Assembly (NCBI GenBank): GCA_964646815.1
Contig: CAZYFH010000014.1
Coordinates: forward strand, 14,686 to 78,685
Source of the DNA: CAZYFH01 sp964646815
GTDB taxonomy: Bacteria; Acidobacteriota; Vicinamibacteria; Vicinamibacterales; UBA8438
Length of the DNA: 64,000 nt
Direction: 5' to 3'
The notes under the pieces were generated by a model, which searched no databases, was not told the DNA's origin, and worked only from the letters and a program-made list of their open reading frames with translations. Made by a program: the position numbers and the translations under genes. Position 1 is the first letter of the stretch, and every line of letters begins with the position of its first letter. Below, in pieces: positions 25,408-33,254 of the stretch.

Positions 25408-26337
25408 TCACGTCTCTGATCGCGGCCGTAGCACCATACCTAAGATCTCCTCGGCGGCGCCGTACGGGTCGCACCCGCCTTCCAGGACCCGCGCTACGGC
25501 AGCATCGATGGCATCGGACCCGACCGTGGTCAAGAAACCATCGGTCAAGGCGGTCCGCACCCGCACCCGCACGCGATCCCGATGGCGTCTTCCTCGATCC
25601 GACGTCATGTGCGCCACATCGTCAATCGCTTGCGCCAGACCCGCGATACCGTCGCCGGTCGACGCCTGGGTCTTGAGCACCGGCGGCCATGCACCGGTGG
25701 CCGCGTCACGCAACGACAACATCGCCTCAATCTCTGCGACCGCGCGATCTGCGCCATCCCGATCGGCCTTGTTCACGACAAAGATATCGGCGATCTCCAT
25801 GATCCCGGCCTTGAGCGCTTGGACATCGTCGCCTGTGCCTGGCACCGTTACGACGACCGACGCGTCCGCGGTACCGGCGATGTCGACTTCCCCCTGCCCG
25901 ACGCCGACGGTTTCGACGACGACGATGTCCTTGCCCGCGGCCTCAAGCACCAGCACGGCGTCGCCGGTCGCCCGCGCTAGGCCGCCAAGATGTCCACGCG
26001 TCGCCATACTGCGAACGTAGACGCCATCGTCCGCAGCGTGGGCCTGCATCCGGACGCGATCGCCGAGAATCGCTCCACCTGTGAAGGGGCTCGTCGGATC
26101 GACGGCAATGATACCCACGGTGCGCCCGGCCCGGCGCCATTCTGCGGTGAGTCGATCGACGAGCGTGCTCTTCCCAACCCCGGGGGCTCCCGTCAGACCC
26201 ACGACCCGTGCACGTCCCGTGCTCCCGAAGAGACGGCCAACCAGCGGTGCGGCCGCGGGCGACTCGTTTTCGACGATGGAGAGGGCGCGCGCGATCGCCC
26301 GCTGCTCCCCGGCAAGTACACCCTCTGCAAGGTCCAT
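25408..26337 (-). CDS. meaB: Methylmalonyl-CoA mutase-associated GTPase MeaB
   Basis: G3E-type GTPase that guards loading and repair of the B12 cofactor of the mutase. The 309-aa protein has Walker A LTGAPGVGKSTLVDRL, the family stretch IAVDPTSPFTGGAILGD and RVRMQAHAADDGVYVRSMAT, Walker B VVVETVGVGQGE, and the guanine-specificity motif NKAD (FVVNKADRDG). It precedes mce and together they form a probable two-gene unit; the upstream boundary is a 92-bp inverted-repeat element. Confidence 0.94.
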   Translation of the reverse strand: MDLAEGVLAGEQRAIARALSIVENESPAAAPLVGRLFGSTGRARVVGLTGAPGVGKSTLVDRLTAEWRRAGRTVGIIAVDPTSPFTGGAILGDRVRMQAHAADDGVYVRSMATRGHLGGLARATGDAVLVLEAAGKDIVVVETVGVGQGEVDIAGTADASVVVTVPGTGDDVQALKAGIMEIADIFVVNKADRDGADRAVAEIEAMLSLRDAATGAWPPVLKTQASTGDGIAGLAQAIDDVAHMTSDRGRRHRDRVRVRVRTALTDGFLTTVGSDAIDAAVARVLEGGCDPYGAAEEILGMVLRPRSET

Positions 26338-26415
26338 GGCCTACCCCGACCAACCGACTCGAGACTGGCCGGCCGATGAACGGTACCGTGTCATCTGTGA
26401 CAGGCGACTCACCCT

Positions 26416-26507
26416 GGAGCTCACATGTGTGGCGTCCGTAGCAACCCCTTCAGGCCTGCGAGAAGAGGCTGAAGCCTCGCCCTACATGGCCAACACACGT
26501 GAGCTCC
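26416..26507. repeat. 92-bp element with terminal inverted repeats (MITE/REP-like)
   Basis: The left end ggagctcacatgtgtggc (26416-26433) is matched by the right end gccaacacacgtgagctcc (26489-26507), inverted with one mismatch and one extra base. Inside lie accccttcaggcctg and the palindrome gaggctgaagcctc (26465-26478). The inner core with CCTTCAGG and GGCTGAAGCC blocks resembles interspersed intergenic repeats known from many bacterial genomes. It separates meaB from the 3' end of the acyl-CoA dehydrogenase pseudogene. No coding capacity. Confidence 0.7.
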
Positions 26508-26511
26508 GGGA

Positions 26512-27662
26512 TTAGACTGCCGCATCGAGATACCGTCGGGCGATCACGAGTCGCTGGATCTCACTGGTGCCTTCTCCGATGGTCATCAGTTTGACGTCGC
26601 GGAAGCACTTCTCCGCCGGATAGTCTTTCACGAACCCGTAACCGCCGTAGATCTGTACGCACTCCTCAGCGGCGCGCACCGCCACTTCGCTCGCGTAAAG
26701 TTTGGCCATGGACGATTCGCGCGTCGTCTGACGCCCGCGGTCCTTCCGGTGGGCCGCCCGACATGTCAGCAGTCGGGCGGCCTCAATCCGAGTTGCCATT
26801 TCGGCGATCTTCCACTGAATGGCCTAAAAGGACGCAATCGGCTGACCGAACTGCCGACGATCTGCCGCGTACCGACGCGTGGCTTCGAACGCGCCCTGCC
26901 CAGACCCACCGACAGCGCCGCGATGCCGATGCGACCGGCGTCCAGCACTTCAAGGGCATTGACAAACCCTTGACTTGCCGCCCCCAGCAGCGCGTCGGTG
27001 GAAACGTGGCAGTCCTCGAACCGCACCTCCGCCGTGTCGCTGGCGCGCATCCCCAGCTTGTTCTCCTTGCGACTCGGTATCATGCCGCTCGTGCCCTGTT
27101 CGACGACGAAGGCGGAGATCCCGTGATGCCACTGGCCGGGATCAGTGACCGCCATCACGACGGTGATGCCCGCCAGGCCGCCGTGTGTCGTGAACGTCTT
27201 CGCCCCGTTGAGCACCCACCCGCCTGACACGGGCGTCGCAGTCGTCCGCGTCCCCCACCCGCATCGCTGCCGGCGGTCGGCTCGGTCAGGCCCCATGCAC
27301 TCAGGATCTCGCCGCGTGCGAGCCGGGTCAGCAGCCGCGCTCGCTGGGACTCGGGGCCGAACATGTACAGGTGCGCGGCACAGAGTCCGTTGTGCGCGGC
27401 GACCGTCAGCGCAATGGCGGGATCGACCCGGGCCAGTTCCTCGATACAGATGCAGTACTCGATCGCCGACATGCCAGCGCCGCCGTAGCGTTCGGGGAAC
27501 TGGATGCCGAGCAACCCGAGCTCGGCGAGCTTCGGTAGCAGATCGAGCGGAAACCGCTGGGCTTCATCCCACGTCCTAGACGTGCGGCGCAATCTCCCGT
27601 TCCGCAAACTCACGTACCGCCCGCCGCGTGACGCGTTCGGCGTCGCTCGGCCGGAAGTCCAT
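26512..27662 (-). pseudogene. Acyl-CoA dehydrogenase, multiply frameshifted
   Basis: Fragments of one acyl-CoA dehydrogenase lie in order on three frames. From an ATG at 27662: RPSDAERVTRRAVREFAERE, broken near 27582; then WDEAQRFPLDLLPKLAELGL to GLTEPTAGSDA, broken near 27250; then SGGWVLNGAKTFTTHGG to NALEVLDAGRIGIAALSVGL, broken near 26890; then pieces to the end, MAKLYASEVAVRAAEECVQI and YGGYGFVKDYPAEKCFRD. The catalytic-base region and FAD contacts are thus split. Total span (about 383 codons) fits a full gene, so there is no large deletion. Neighbouring genes are intact, which argues for real decay over general sequence error. Confidence 0.85.
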
Positions 27663-27821
27663 GGCGTCGGACTCTATCACACGGTTTTGACGCCGCCGGA
27701 CGGTCGGGCATCATCGTGAAGGACGGTCCGAGCGACCCCATGCTCCCGCAGGGGCTGCTGAGCGCTGAGCCGGCGGCGGGTCGAGCTAAGTCTCGGCGCC
27801 TAAAGCGTCGATAAGACACCC
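27663..27821. other. Divergent intergenic region
   Basis: About 160 bases between the start of the broken acyl-CoA dehydrogenase and the plus-strand outer-membrane-like gene. It should hold promoters for both, but I cannot point to convincing hexamers. Confidence 0.4.
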
Positions 27822-28304
27822 GTGAGCCGTCTGACGCGAACGGTGGTCGTTGGGGTGATGCTGACGGGTGTGGCGAGCCCGGCCCTTGCCGACGCCACCA
27901 CGTTCATCGGACCCAACCGCACGCCAGCGAATCGCATGACTCGGGGTGCGGCGCTCGGCCTCTCCCTTCTCGTCATCGGCTTCGAGTTCGAGTACTCCGA
28001 CACCCCAGAGGACCGTAGCGCGAACGCGCCGTCGCTCAGATCCGGCATGTTCAACATGTTGGTGCAGACACCGGTGAGCATCTCGGGATTGCAGTTCTAC
28101 GGTACGATCGGCGTCGGAGCATATCGCGAGCGCCTCGACGCGCAAGAAACGACGAACGTGGGGGGCAATGTCGGCGGTGGCGTGAAGATCTCGTTACTGG
28201 GGCCGCTCCGAGCACGCATCGACTACCGCGTGTTCACGCTGCGCGGGTCGCCCCTTCATGACAGGCCGCAACGAATCTACGTCGGCCTCAATCTCGCGTT
28301 CTGA
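27822..28304 (+). CDS. Small outer-membrane beta-barrel-like protein, unknown
   Basis: A 160-aa exported protein starting at a GTG. The first 23 residues, ending VASPALA-DA, are a signal peptide. The rest alternates polar and apolar residues with many Gly, as in ISGLQFYGTIGVGAYRERL and GGNVGGGVKISLLGPLRARI, and ends IYVGLNLAF with a terminal Phe, features of small outer-membrane barrels. I do not recognise a named family. It is the only plus-strand gene for several kilobases, between two minus-strand blocks. Confidence 0.72.
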   Translation: MSRLTRTVVVGVMLTGVASPALADATTFIGPNRTPANRMTRGAALGLSLLVIGFEFEYSDTPEDRSANAPSLRSGMFNMLVQTPVSISGLQFYGTIGVGAYRERLDAQETTNVGGNVGGGVKISLLGPLRARIDYRVFTLRGSPLHDRPQRIYVGLNLAF

Positions 28305-28343
28305 TCAACCGTTCAGCCGGGAGAGACCCTGGTCATTCTGACC

Positions 28344-28856
28344 TTAGGGCTCGGGTGGGAATCCCTCCAGGCGCTCCAGGTTCACGACGATCTGTCCGAG
28401 CCCAGGGGCGAACGCGCCCATGAAGGTATCGTAAAGCGTCTGCACCTGCGTGGGAAACTCCTCATTGAGGATGTCCGTCACAGCGTAATCGGCCCCTTCG
28501 ACCACCGGGTCGATGAACGACACGTAGAGGACGCTGTTGCTCGGGCCCCGTTCCCGCGCTTTGTAGATCCGCCAACCCGCGGCCTGCTGTTGACGATCGG
28601 CGTCCTCGGTTACCACCAGCGCCTCACCGAGTTTCTGCACGACGCTCTCGAAGTCGGTGACACCAGTAGCGCTGACATAGTTGAAAATCATGCCGACGCC
28701 GGCGTCCACGTCGAACGAACGAGCCGACTGGGCCGCGGCGGTCCGCTGCGACAGGGCTAGGCCCACGACGATTCCCACCGCCACCGACGCGGCGATCGCG
28801 CCACCCGCCCACATGGGCCTGCAACTAAACCGCCGAGTCAAAGCTGCACGCGTCAT
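28344..28856 (-). CDS. Exported protein of unknown family, paralogue 1
   Basis: A 170-aa protein with an N-terminal hydrophobic anchor or signal (AIAASVAVGIVVGLALS, residues about 21-37, followed by TAAAQSA). The exported domain contains DFESVVQKLGEAL, AAGWRIYKA, VLYVSFIDPVVEGADYAV, ILNEEFPTQVQTLYDTF and IVVNLERLEGF. The same blocks in the same order occur in the protein at 29093-29593, so the two are tandem paralogues. No catalytic motif is visible. Function unknown. Confidence 0.75.
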   Translation of the reverse strand: MTRAALTRRFSCRPMWAGGAIAASVAVGIVVGLALSQRTAAAQSARSFDVDAGVGMIFNYVSATGVTDFESVVQKLGEALVVTEDADRQQQAAGWRIYKARERGPSNSVLYVSFIDPVVEGADYAVTDILNEEFPTQVQTLYDTFMGAFAPGLGQIVVNLERLEGFPPEP

Positions 28857-29092
28857 GTGGTCAACCCTTCGACACCCCTCTGCGCACGCATCGCACCACT
28901 ATACGCGAGGAGCTGATCTTCTCTTGGTTAGAGACGGGCAGTCGGGCGCCGGCTGCCCTAGCTGCCGGTGGCTCTCCGACGCCGTGTTGCCGTGCGGGAG
29001 CACGCGCCGCGCAGCACGGTCGATGGAGGACGCGGGCCGCCGCCCCCCCGCGGCACCGACGATCGGCGAATCGGTGTCTGGGCGTCGGCTTT
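28857..29092. other. Gap between the paralogous exported proteins
   Basis: About 235 GC-rich bases. It contains several short inverted repeats (for example gccgtgcgggagcacgcgcc near 28990 and gcgccgcgcagcacg) and a run of seven C near 29045, but nothing I can name as a promoter, RNA or gene. Confidence 0.4.
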
Positions 29093-29593
29093 CTAGAAGT
29101 CGGCGATGAGCTCGAGGTTCACCGGAAGCTGCTTGACCTGACCTTCCGTAAACGACGAGTTGTAGGCCTCGAAGAGCTCCTCAATCTCCTCCGGAAACGC
29201 CTCGTTCATGATGGTTGACGCCGCGTAGTTGGCGCCGCTGATGACCGGATCGATGAGCCACACGTATGGCACTGAGCCCTGACCGGTAAAATCCGCCCCG
29301 GCACGAAACACCTTCCACCCGCGGGCCTGCGCCTTGCGGTCGGTGTCCTCGTTCTCGCTTGCCTGCAGCGCGTCGCTGAGCTTCTGCATCACGCCTTCGT
29401 AGTCGGACGTCGCCGAGGGCTTGACAAAATGAAACATGAAGGCCGCGCTACCTGTAAACGTCGTTGTGGGCTGGGCCACCGCCTGATTCGAGGTGAGTAG
29501 CATCCCCAGCATCACGCCCACGGCCAAGGTTGTCGCGAGTGCGCATCCCATCCAAATCCGTCCAGCCGACCGCTGCTTGCGAAATACCCACAT
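29093..29593 (-). CDS. Exported protein of unknown family, paralogue 2
   Basis: A 166-aa paralogue of the preceding protein. Residues about 15-35 (GCALATTLAVGVMLGMLLTS) are a membrane anchor or signal peptide, followed by NQAVAQP. Shared blocks are DYEGVMQKLSDALQ, ARGWKVFRA, VPYVWLIDPVISGANYAA, IMNEAFPEEIEELFEAY and LPVNLELIADF. A conserved I-D-P-V-x2-G-A-(D/N)-Y-A core in both copies suggests a functional surface. A purine-rich site (aaggaggagaaggacat, coding strand) lies just before the ATG. Confidence 0.76.
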   Translation of the reverse strand: MWVFRKQRSAGRIWMGCALATTLAVGVMLGMLLTSNQAVAQPTTTFTGSAAFMFHFVKPSATSDYEGVMQKLSDALQASENEDTDRKAQARGWKVFRAGADFTGQGSVPYVWLIDPVISGANYAASTIMNEAFPEEIEELFEAYNSSFTEGQVKQLPVNLELIADF

Positions 29594-29658
29594 GTCCTTC
29601 TCCTCCTTGACTCTTCGCCACCCAAATAAAAGCGGGGTACTTTACCGTACAGTCGCTC

Positions 29659-30789
29659 TCAGACAAAGACCTGCATCACCTCGTTGGCAACCAGCATCCC
29701 GCGCCGTGTCAGCCGCAGCCGATCGGCCGAGTGCACGAGTAGCCCGGCGTCAAGAAAGGGTCGGAGTTGGGTGCAAAATCGGTCAAAGACATCGACAGCG
29801 TAGCGTCGTCTGATCGTCTCGAGATCGAGGCCCTCCGTGAGCCGGAGACCGGTAAACAGGGCGTCGCCGAGCCGCTCGTGGTCCGGGAGACGGCGCCGGT
29901 CCCGCATCACCGGTTGGGCCTCCTCCATTGCGCTGACGTAGTGGGCGGCCTCTGCCACGTTCGCCCAGCGCCAGCCGTCGCGAGTGGAATGCGCGCCGCA
30001 GCCGAAGCCGAGCCAGGCACCGTCTTGCCAGTACTTCAAATTGTGACGCGAGCGCTTCCCGGCTCGAGCGACGTTGGAGATCTCATATTGCGCGAGACCG
30101 GCCGAGTCCATCCGCTCAAGTGCGTCGAGATACATCGCCGCAGCGTCGTCGTCCGGAGCTAACGACCAGTCTCGACGGGCCATCTCCTCCCGGAGCGGCG
30201 CATTCGGGTAGAGCTCGAGCATGTAGACGGAGGCGTGGTCGGGGGACAACCGAATCAGCGCCTCGACAGACGCGGCACAGTCGTCCGGCGTCTGCGCGGG
30301 TAACCACAGCATGAGGTCGAGGCTGATGTTGTCGCACCCCGCCTCGCGCGCCGAGACCATGGCGGCTTCCGCGCGCGCCGCGGTGTGCTCGCGACCGAGC
30401 CGCGCAAGCTCTCGATCGTCGAATGATTGCACGCCGACACTCAGGCGCGTTACACCGGCGCCCAGCAACGCCGCCACGTAATCGCCGGTGACGGTTTCAG
30501 GGTTCATCTCGAGCGTCACCTCGGCTCCAGGCGTCACGGCGAACGACGCCCGACAGGCGTCCAGCAAGCAGGCGACCTCGACCGGCGCAAGCAACGACGG
30601 GGTGCCCCCTCCCACGTAGATCGTGTCGACCGCCACGCCCTCGGCGGCGCGGCCGATCTCGGTTGCGAGCGCGCCGACGTACCGGCGCTTGAGCTCGGCG
30701 TCAAGGAGCCCACGGTTGAAGTTGCAGTAGTTGCAGATGGACGTGCAGAACGGGATGTGCAGATACAGACCGAGAGCGTCGGTGGTCAC
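29659..30789 (-). CDS. hemW: HemW-like radical SAM heme chaperone
   Basis: Radical SAM protein related to HemN; family members deliver heme and do not oxidise coproporphyrinogen. From the GTG at 30789 the protein has 376 aa. YLHIPFCTSICNYCNFN holds the C-x3-C-x2-C site without the fourth cysteine typical of true HemN. VDTIYVGGGTPSLLA, EVTLEMNPETV, RLSVGVQSFDDREL, AQYEISNVARAG and GFGCGAHS follow in order. The start lies 4 nt after the stop of the DnaC-like gene; longer frames run through that gene. Last gene of the dnaK operon. Confidence 0.88.
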   Translation of the reverse strand: MTTDALGLYLHIPFCTSICNYCNFNRGLLDAELKRRYVGALATEIGRAAEGVAVDTIYVGGGTPSLLAPVEVACLLDACRASFAVTPGAEVTLEMNPETVTGDYVAALLGAGVTRLSVGVQSFDDRELARLGREHTAARAEAAMVSAREAGCDNISLDLMLWLPAQTPDDCAASVEALIRLSPDHASVYMLELYPNAPLREEMARRDWSLAPDDDAAAMYLDALERMDSAGLAQYEISNVARAGKRSRHNLKYWQDGAWLGFGCGAHSTRDGWRWANVAEAAHYVSAMEEAQPVMRDRRRLPDHERLGDALFTGLRLTEGLDLETIRRRYAVDVFDRFCTQLRPFLDAGLLVHSADRLRLTRRGMLVANEVMQVFV

Positions 30790-30793
30790 CGGG

Positions 30794-31636
30794 CTAACTG
30801 CTCGCCTTGCCGCCCGACCATCCGAGCTCGAGCTGGCCCTCCCTCTGCGTGTCCTTGATCCGAGCGCGGGCGCGGCTGGAGGTGCGCTGCGGCAGACGCT
30901 TCCGTGGACGCGACTTCCAGGCCCGAAAGAGGTCCTCGGCGCTAGGTGGATATTCGAAGTCCCGATAATCCGGCCCGCCGTATTCAAGGAACTCGCACAT
31001 TTCGCGCAGTCGCGAATGCATGCGAAAACCCACCCGGACGAGCAGCGAGTCGAGATCATCGGCGTCTGGCACGTCCTCGTAGTTTGACGTGAACACCGTC
31101 GGCCGCCGCTCGTTGTAGCGCGTGTTGACGATGAGGTTCATCGTCTCCTCGACCCAGTCGGTCAGACGCTCGGCGCCGAGGTCGTCGAGCACGAGCAACT
31201 CGGCGCGCATGACCTGACCGAGGATCTCCGCCTCGGACGTCCGGGTCACCGGGTTATACGTGCTCTTGATCGCGCTCAGCAGCGTGCGCGTATCGTAGTA
31301 CAAGCCTCGGACGCCCTTGAGCACGACCGCCCGCAGCACCGACACTGCGAGGTGCGTCTTGCCGACACCGGGTGGTCCGATCAGTAGGATCCCCTTGTCC
31401 ACTACGGGAAACGCCTCGCTGAACTCGCGGGCCTTCTTCACCGCGCGAGTCAACTGCTCGTTACGATAGGTGACGAACGTGCCGAAGTTGCACGTGCGGT
31501 AGCGCGCGGGGATCCGAGCTTCCTTAAGCGATCGCCGCGCTACCGCCTCGCGCCAGCAGTCGCAGCGCGCCACGCGGGTGGTTCCATCGACGTCGTGCGC
31601 GCGCCATCCGGTGTCGTTGCACAGTGCGCAGGCCAT
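30794..31636 (-). CDS. DnaC/IstB-like AAA+ ATP-binding protein
   Basis: Helicase-loader-type ATPase of 280 aa. Four N-terminal cysteines (CALCNDTGW and RVARCDCW) suggest a zinc-binding finger. The AAA+ core has Walker A LIGPPGVGKTHLAVSVL, Walker B ELLVLDDLGAERLTDW, sensor-1 PTVFTSNY and an Arg finger region around RVGFRMHSRLREMCEF. The C-terminal tail is basic. It could load the replicative helicase (DnaC/DnaI role) or be an IstB-like protein, but no transposase lies nearby, which favours a cellular role. Lies between hspR and hemW with small gaps. Confidence 0.88.
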   Translation of the reverse strand: MACALCNDTGWRAHDVDGTTRVARCDCWREAVARRSLKEARIPARYRTCNFGTFVTYRNEQLTRAVKKAREFSEAFPVVDKGILLIGPPGVGKTHLAVSVLRAVVLKGVRGLYYDTRTLLSAIKSTYNPVTRTSEAEILGQVMRAELLVLDDLGAERLTDWVEETMNLIVNTRYNERRPTVFTSNYEDVPDADDLDSLLVRVGFRMHSRLREMCEFLEYGGPDYRDFEYPPSAEDLFRAWKSRPRKRLPQRTSSRARARIKDTQREGQLELGWSGGKASS

Positions 31637-31672
31637 GATTGCCGGTGCACAGCATACCGCGACACACGCGAT

Positions 31673-32131
31673 CTACGAGGAACGCTTTTTTTTGCGCGTC
31701 GACCGCGACGCCTTGGCCGGTGTGGACTCGGTCGACGGCGGCGTGGGGGCCGACCGAACAAGATCGCCGGGCCGCGTTTTGACCAGCGCGGTGCCAAGCC
31801 GCTGCTCCCAGTCGCCGAGTCCGCGCGCGAGCTCCTGCTTGACGTACGCCATGAACTCGTTCACCTCGCGTTGCATACGGTCCATCTTCTCCCGCATGTT
31901 GAGGATGATCTCGACACCGGCAAGGTTGACTCCCAGGTCGCGCGTCAGCGACAGAATCGTTTCGAGTCGCTCAAGATCGTCCTCACTGTACAGCCGCGTG
32001 TTACCGTCGGTCCGCGACGGCTTGAGCAGGCCCTCGCGCTCATACAGGCGCAGCGTCTGCGGATGGATGTCGTAGCGCTGCGCCACCGCGCTGATCATGT
32101 ATTGCGCCTTGCCGGATTGGCGTCGCGTCAT
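31673..32131 (-). CDS. hspR: MerR-family heat-shock repressor HspR
   Basis: Repressor of the dnaK operon in several high-GC bacteria. The 152-aa protein has the MerR winged helix: MISAVAQRYDIHPQTLRLYE, then GLLKPSRTDGNTRLYSEDD and a dimerisation helix (LERLETILSLTRDLGVNLA). The C-terminal tail is Lys/Arg/Ser-rich and ends RSTRKKKRSS. The ATG overlaps the dnaJ stop as ATGA. Position right after dnaK-dnaJ supports HspR rather than another MerR member. It presumably acts on the dnaK promoter at 35277-35305. Confidence 0.92.
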   Translation of the reverse strand: MTRRQSGKAQYMISAVAQRYDIHPQTLRLYEREGLLKPSRTDGNTRLYSEDDLERLETILSLTRDLGVNLAGVEIILNMREKMDRMQREVNEFMAYVKQELARGLGDWEQRLGTALVKTRPGDLVRSAPTPPSTESTPAKASRSTRKKKRSS

Positions 32132-33225
32132 CCCTCGAACAGATCCTTCCTGACGTCGTTCGAGTGGATGCGACCGAATTCCCGCAGCAACTTCTTTGAC
32201 CGCTCGTCGAACACCGGCGGCAACACCACGCTCACCTCCACGACCAGGTCCCCGCGCGTCCCGGAATGCGGCGACGGCGCGCCGCGCGCGTGCAACCGGA
32301 ACCGCTGGCCCGACTGGGTCCCCGGCGGGACGCGGAGCCGCGCCACGCCATCAAGTGTCGGGATGTCGATCTTGGCGCCGAGCGCCGCTTCGTGGATAGC
32401 GATGGGCATCTTCAGATGCAGGTCGTCGCCTTCCCGCTGCAGGAACCGGTGGTCCTGGACGGTGGCCGTGATATACAGGTCTCCTGCCTTGCCGCCGGCC
32501 CGGCCCGCGTTACCCTTGGCGTCAACCCGCAGCCGGGCGCCGTTGGGCACGCCAGCTGGCACTTGAATCGTGATGTGATCGTCACGCGCCACGACGCCTT
32601 CAGACCCACAGGCGCCGCATGGACGATGTCTCAAGCGGCCCGAACCGTCGCAGTGCTTGCACGATTTCGAGAAGACCATGTGTCCCCGTCGCCATCGCGT
32701 GGTGCCCACGCCGAGACACTTCGTGCACCGGCCGGAAACCGCCCGTCGCTGGCCGCTGCCGCCGCACCCTTCGCACACGTCGAGTCGCGTAATCGACAAG
32801 CGGCGTTCGGCCCCTTCGAGCGCCTCTTCGAAGCTGAGCGTCACCTCCCCATACAGGTCGCTGCCGCGCGCTGCCTCCGCAGCAGGCTGGCTCTCCCCCG
32901 CATCCTGAAACACCTCGGCAAACAGCTCGCCGAAGGTTGCAGAGGCGCCGCCGGCCGAACCGGACGTGGAGAAATCGAACCCCTGGAATTCCACGGACGT
33001 CTGGCGGGTGACCCGCGCGCGGACGCCATGCGCGTCGTACTCCAGCCGCCGGTCGGCGTCTCTCAACGTCTCGTAGGCTTCAGTCGCCTGGCGAAAAAAC
33101 GCCTCCGCCTCACCGTCGCCGGGGTTGATGTCAGGGTGGTACCGCCGCGCCAGCCGCTTGTAGGCTCGCTTGACGTCGATCAGGCTCGCCTCGCGCTGCA
33201 GCCCGAGAATCACATAGAAATCCAT
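32128..33225 (-). CDS. dnaJ: Molecular chaperone DnaJ
   Basis: J-domain co-chaperone of DnaK. The 365-aa protein has an N-terminal J domain with RRYHPDINPGDGEAE (HPD motif), a Ser/Gly-rich linker with FGELFAEVFQDAGE, and a four-repeat zinc-finger: CEGCGGSG, CTKCLGVG, CKHCDGSG and CGACGSEG. The C-terminal substrate-binding domains start near ITIQVPAGVPNGARLRVD. It follows dnaK by 29 nt. The usual Gly/Phe region is poor in Phe-Gly repeats. grpE is missing between dnaK and dnaJ, where actinobacterial operons have it. Confidence 0.94.
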   Translation of the reverse strand: MDFYVILGLQREASLIDVKRAYKRLARRYHPDINPGDGEAEAFFRQATEAYETLRDADRRLEYDAHGVRARVTRQTSVEFQGFDFSTSGSAGGASATFGELFAEVFQDAGESQPAAEAARGSDLYGEVTLSFEEALEGAERRLSITRLDVCEGCGGSGQRRAVSGRCTKCLGVGTTRWRRGHMVFSKSCKHCDGSGRLRHRPCGACGSEGVVARDDHITIQVPAGVPNGARLRVDAKGNAGRAGGKAGDLYITATVQDHRFLQREGDDLHLKMPIAIHEAALGAKIDIPTLDGVARLRVPPGTQSGQRFRLHARGAPSPHSGTRGDLVVEVSVVLPPVFDERSKKLLREFGRIHSNDVRKDLFEG

Positions 33226-33254
33226 GCCTGCCCCGGCACCCCCGGTCCCCGTGT

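Noticed and set aside
30794..31636. IstB transposition helper as an identity for the DnaC-like ATPase
   Set aside because: No IstA transposase, terminal repeats or target duplication nearby, and the gene is embedded in a chaperone operon.
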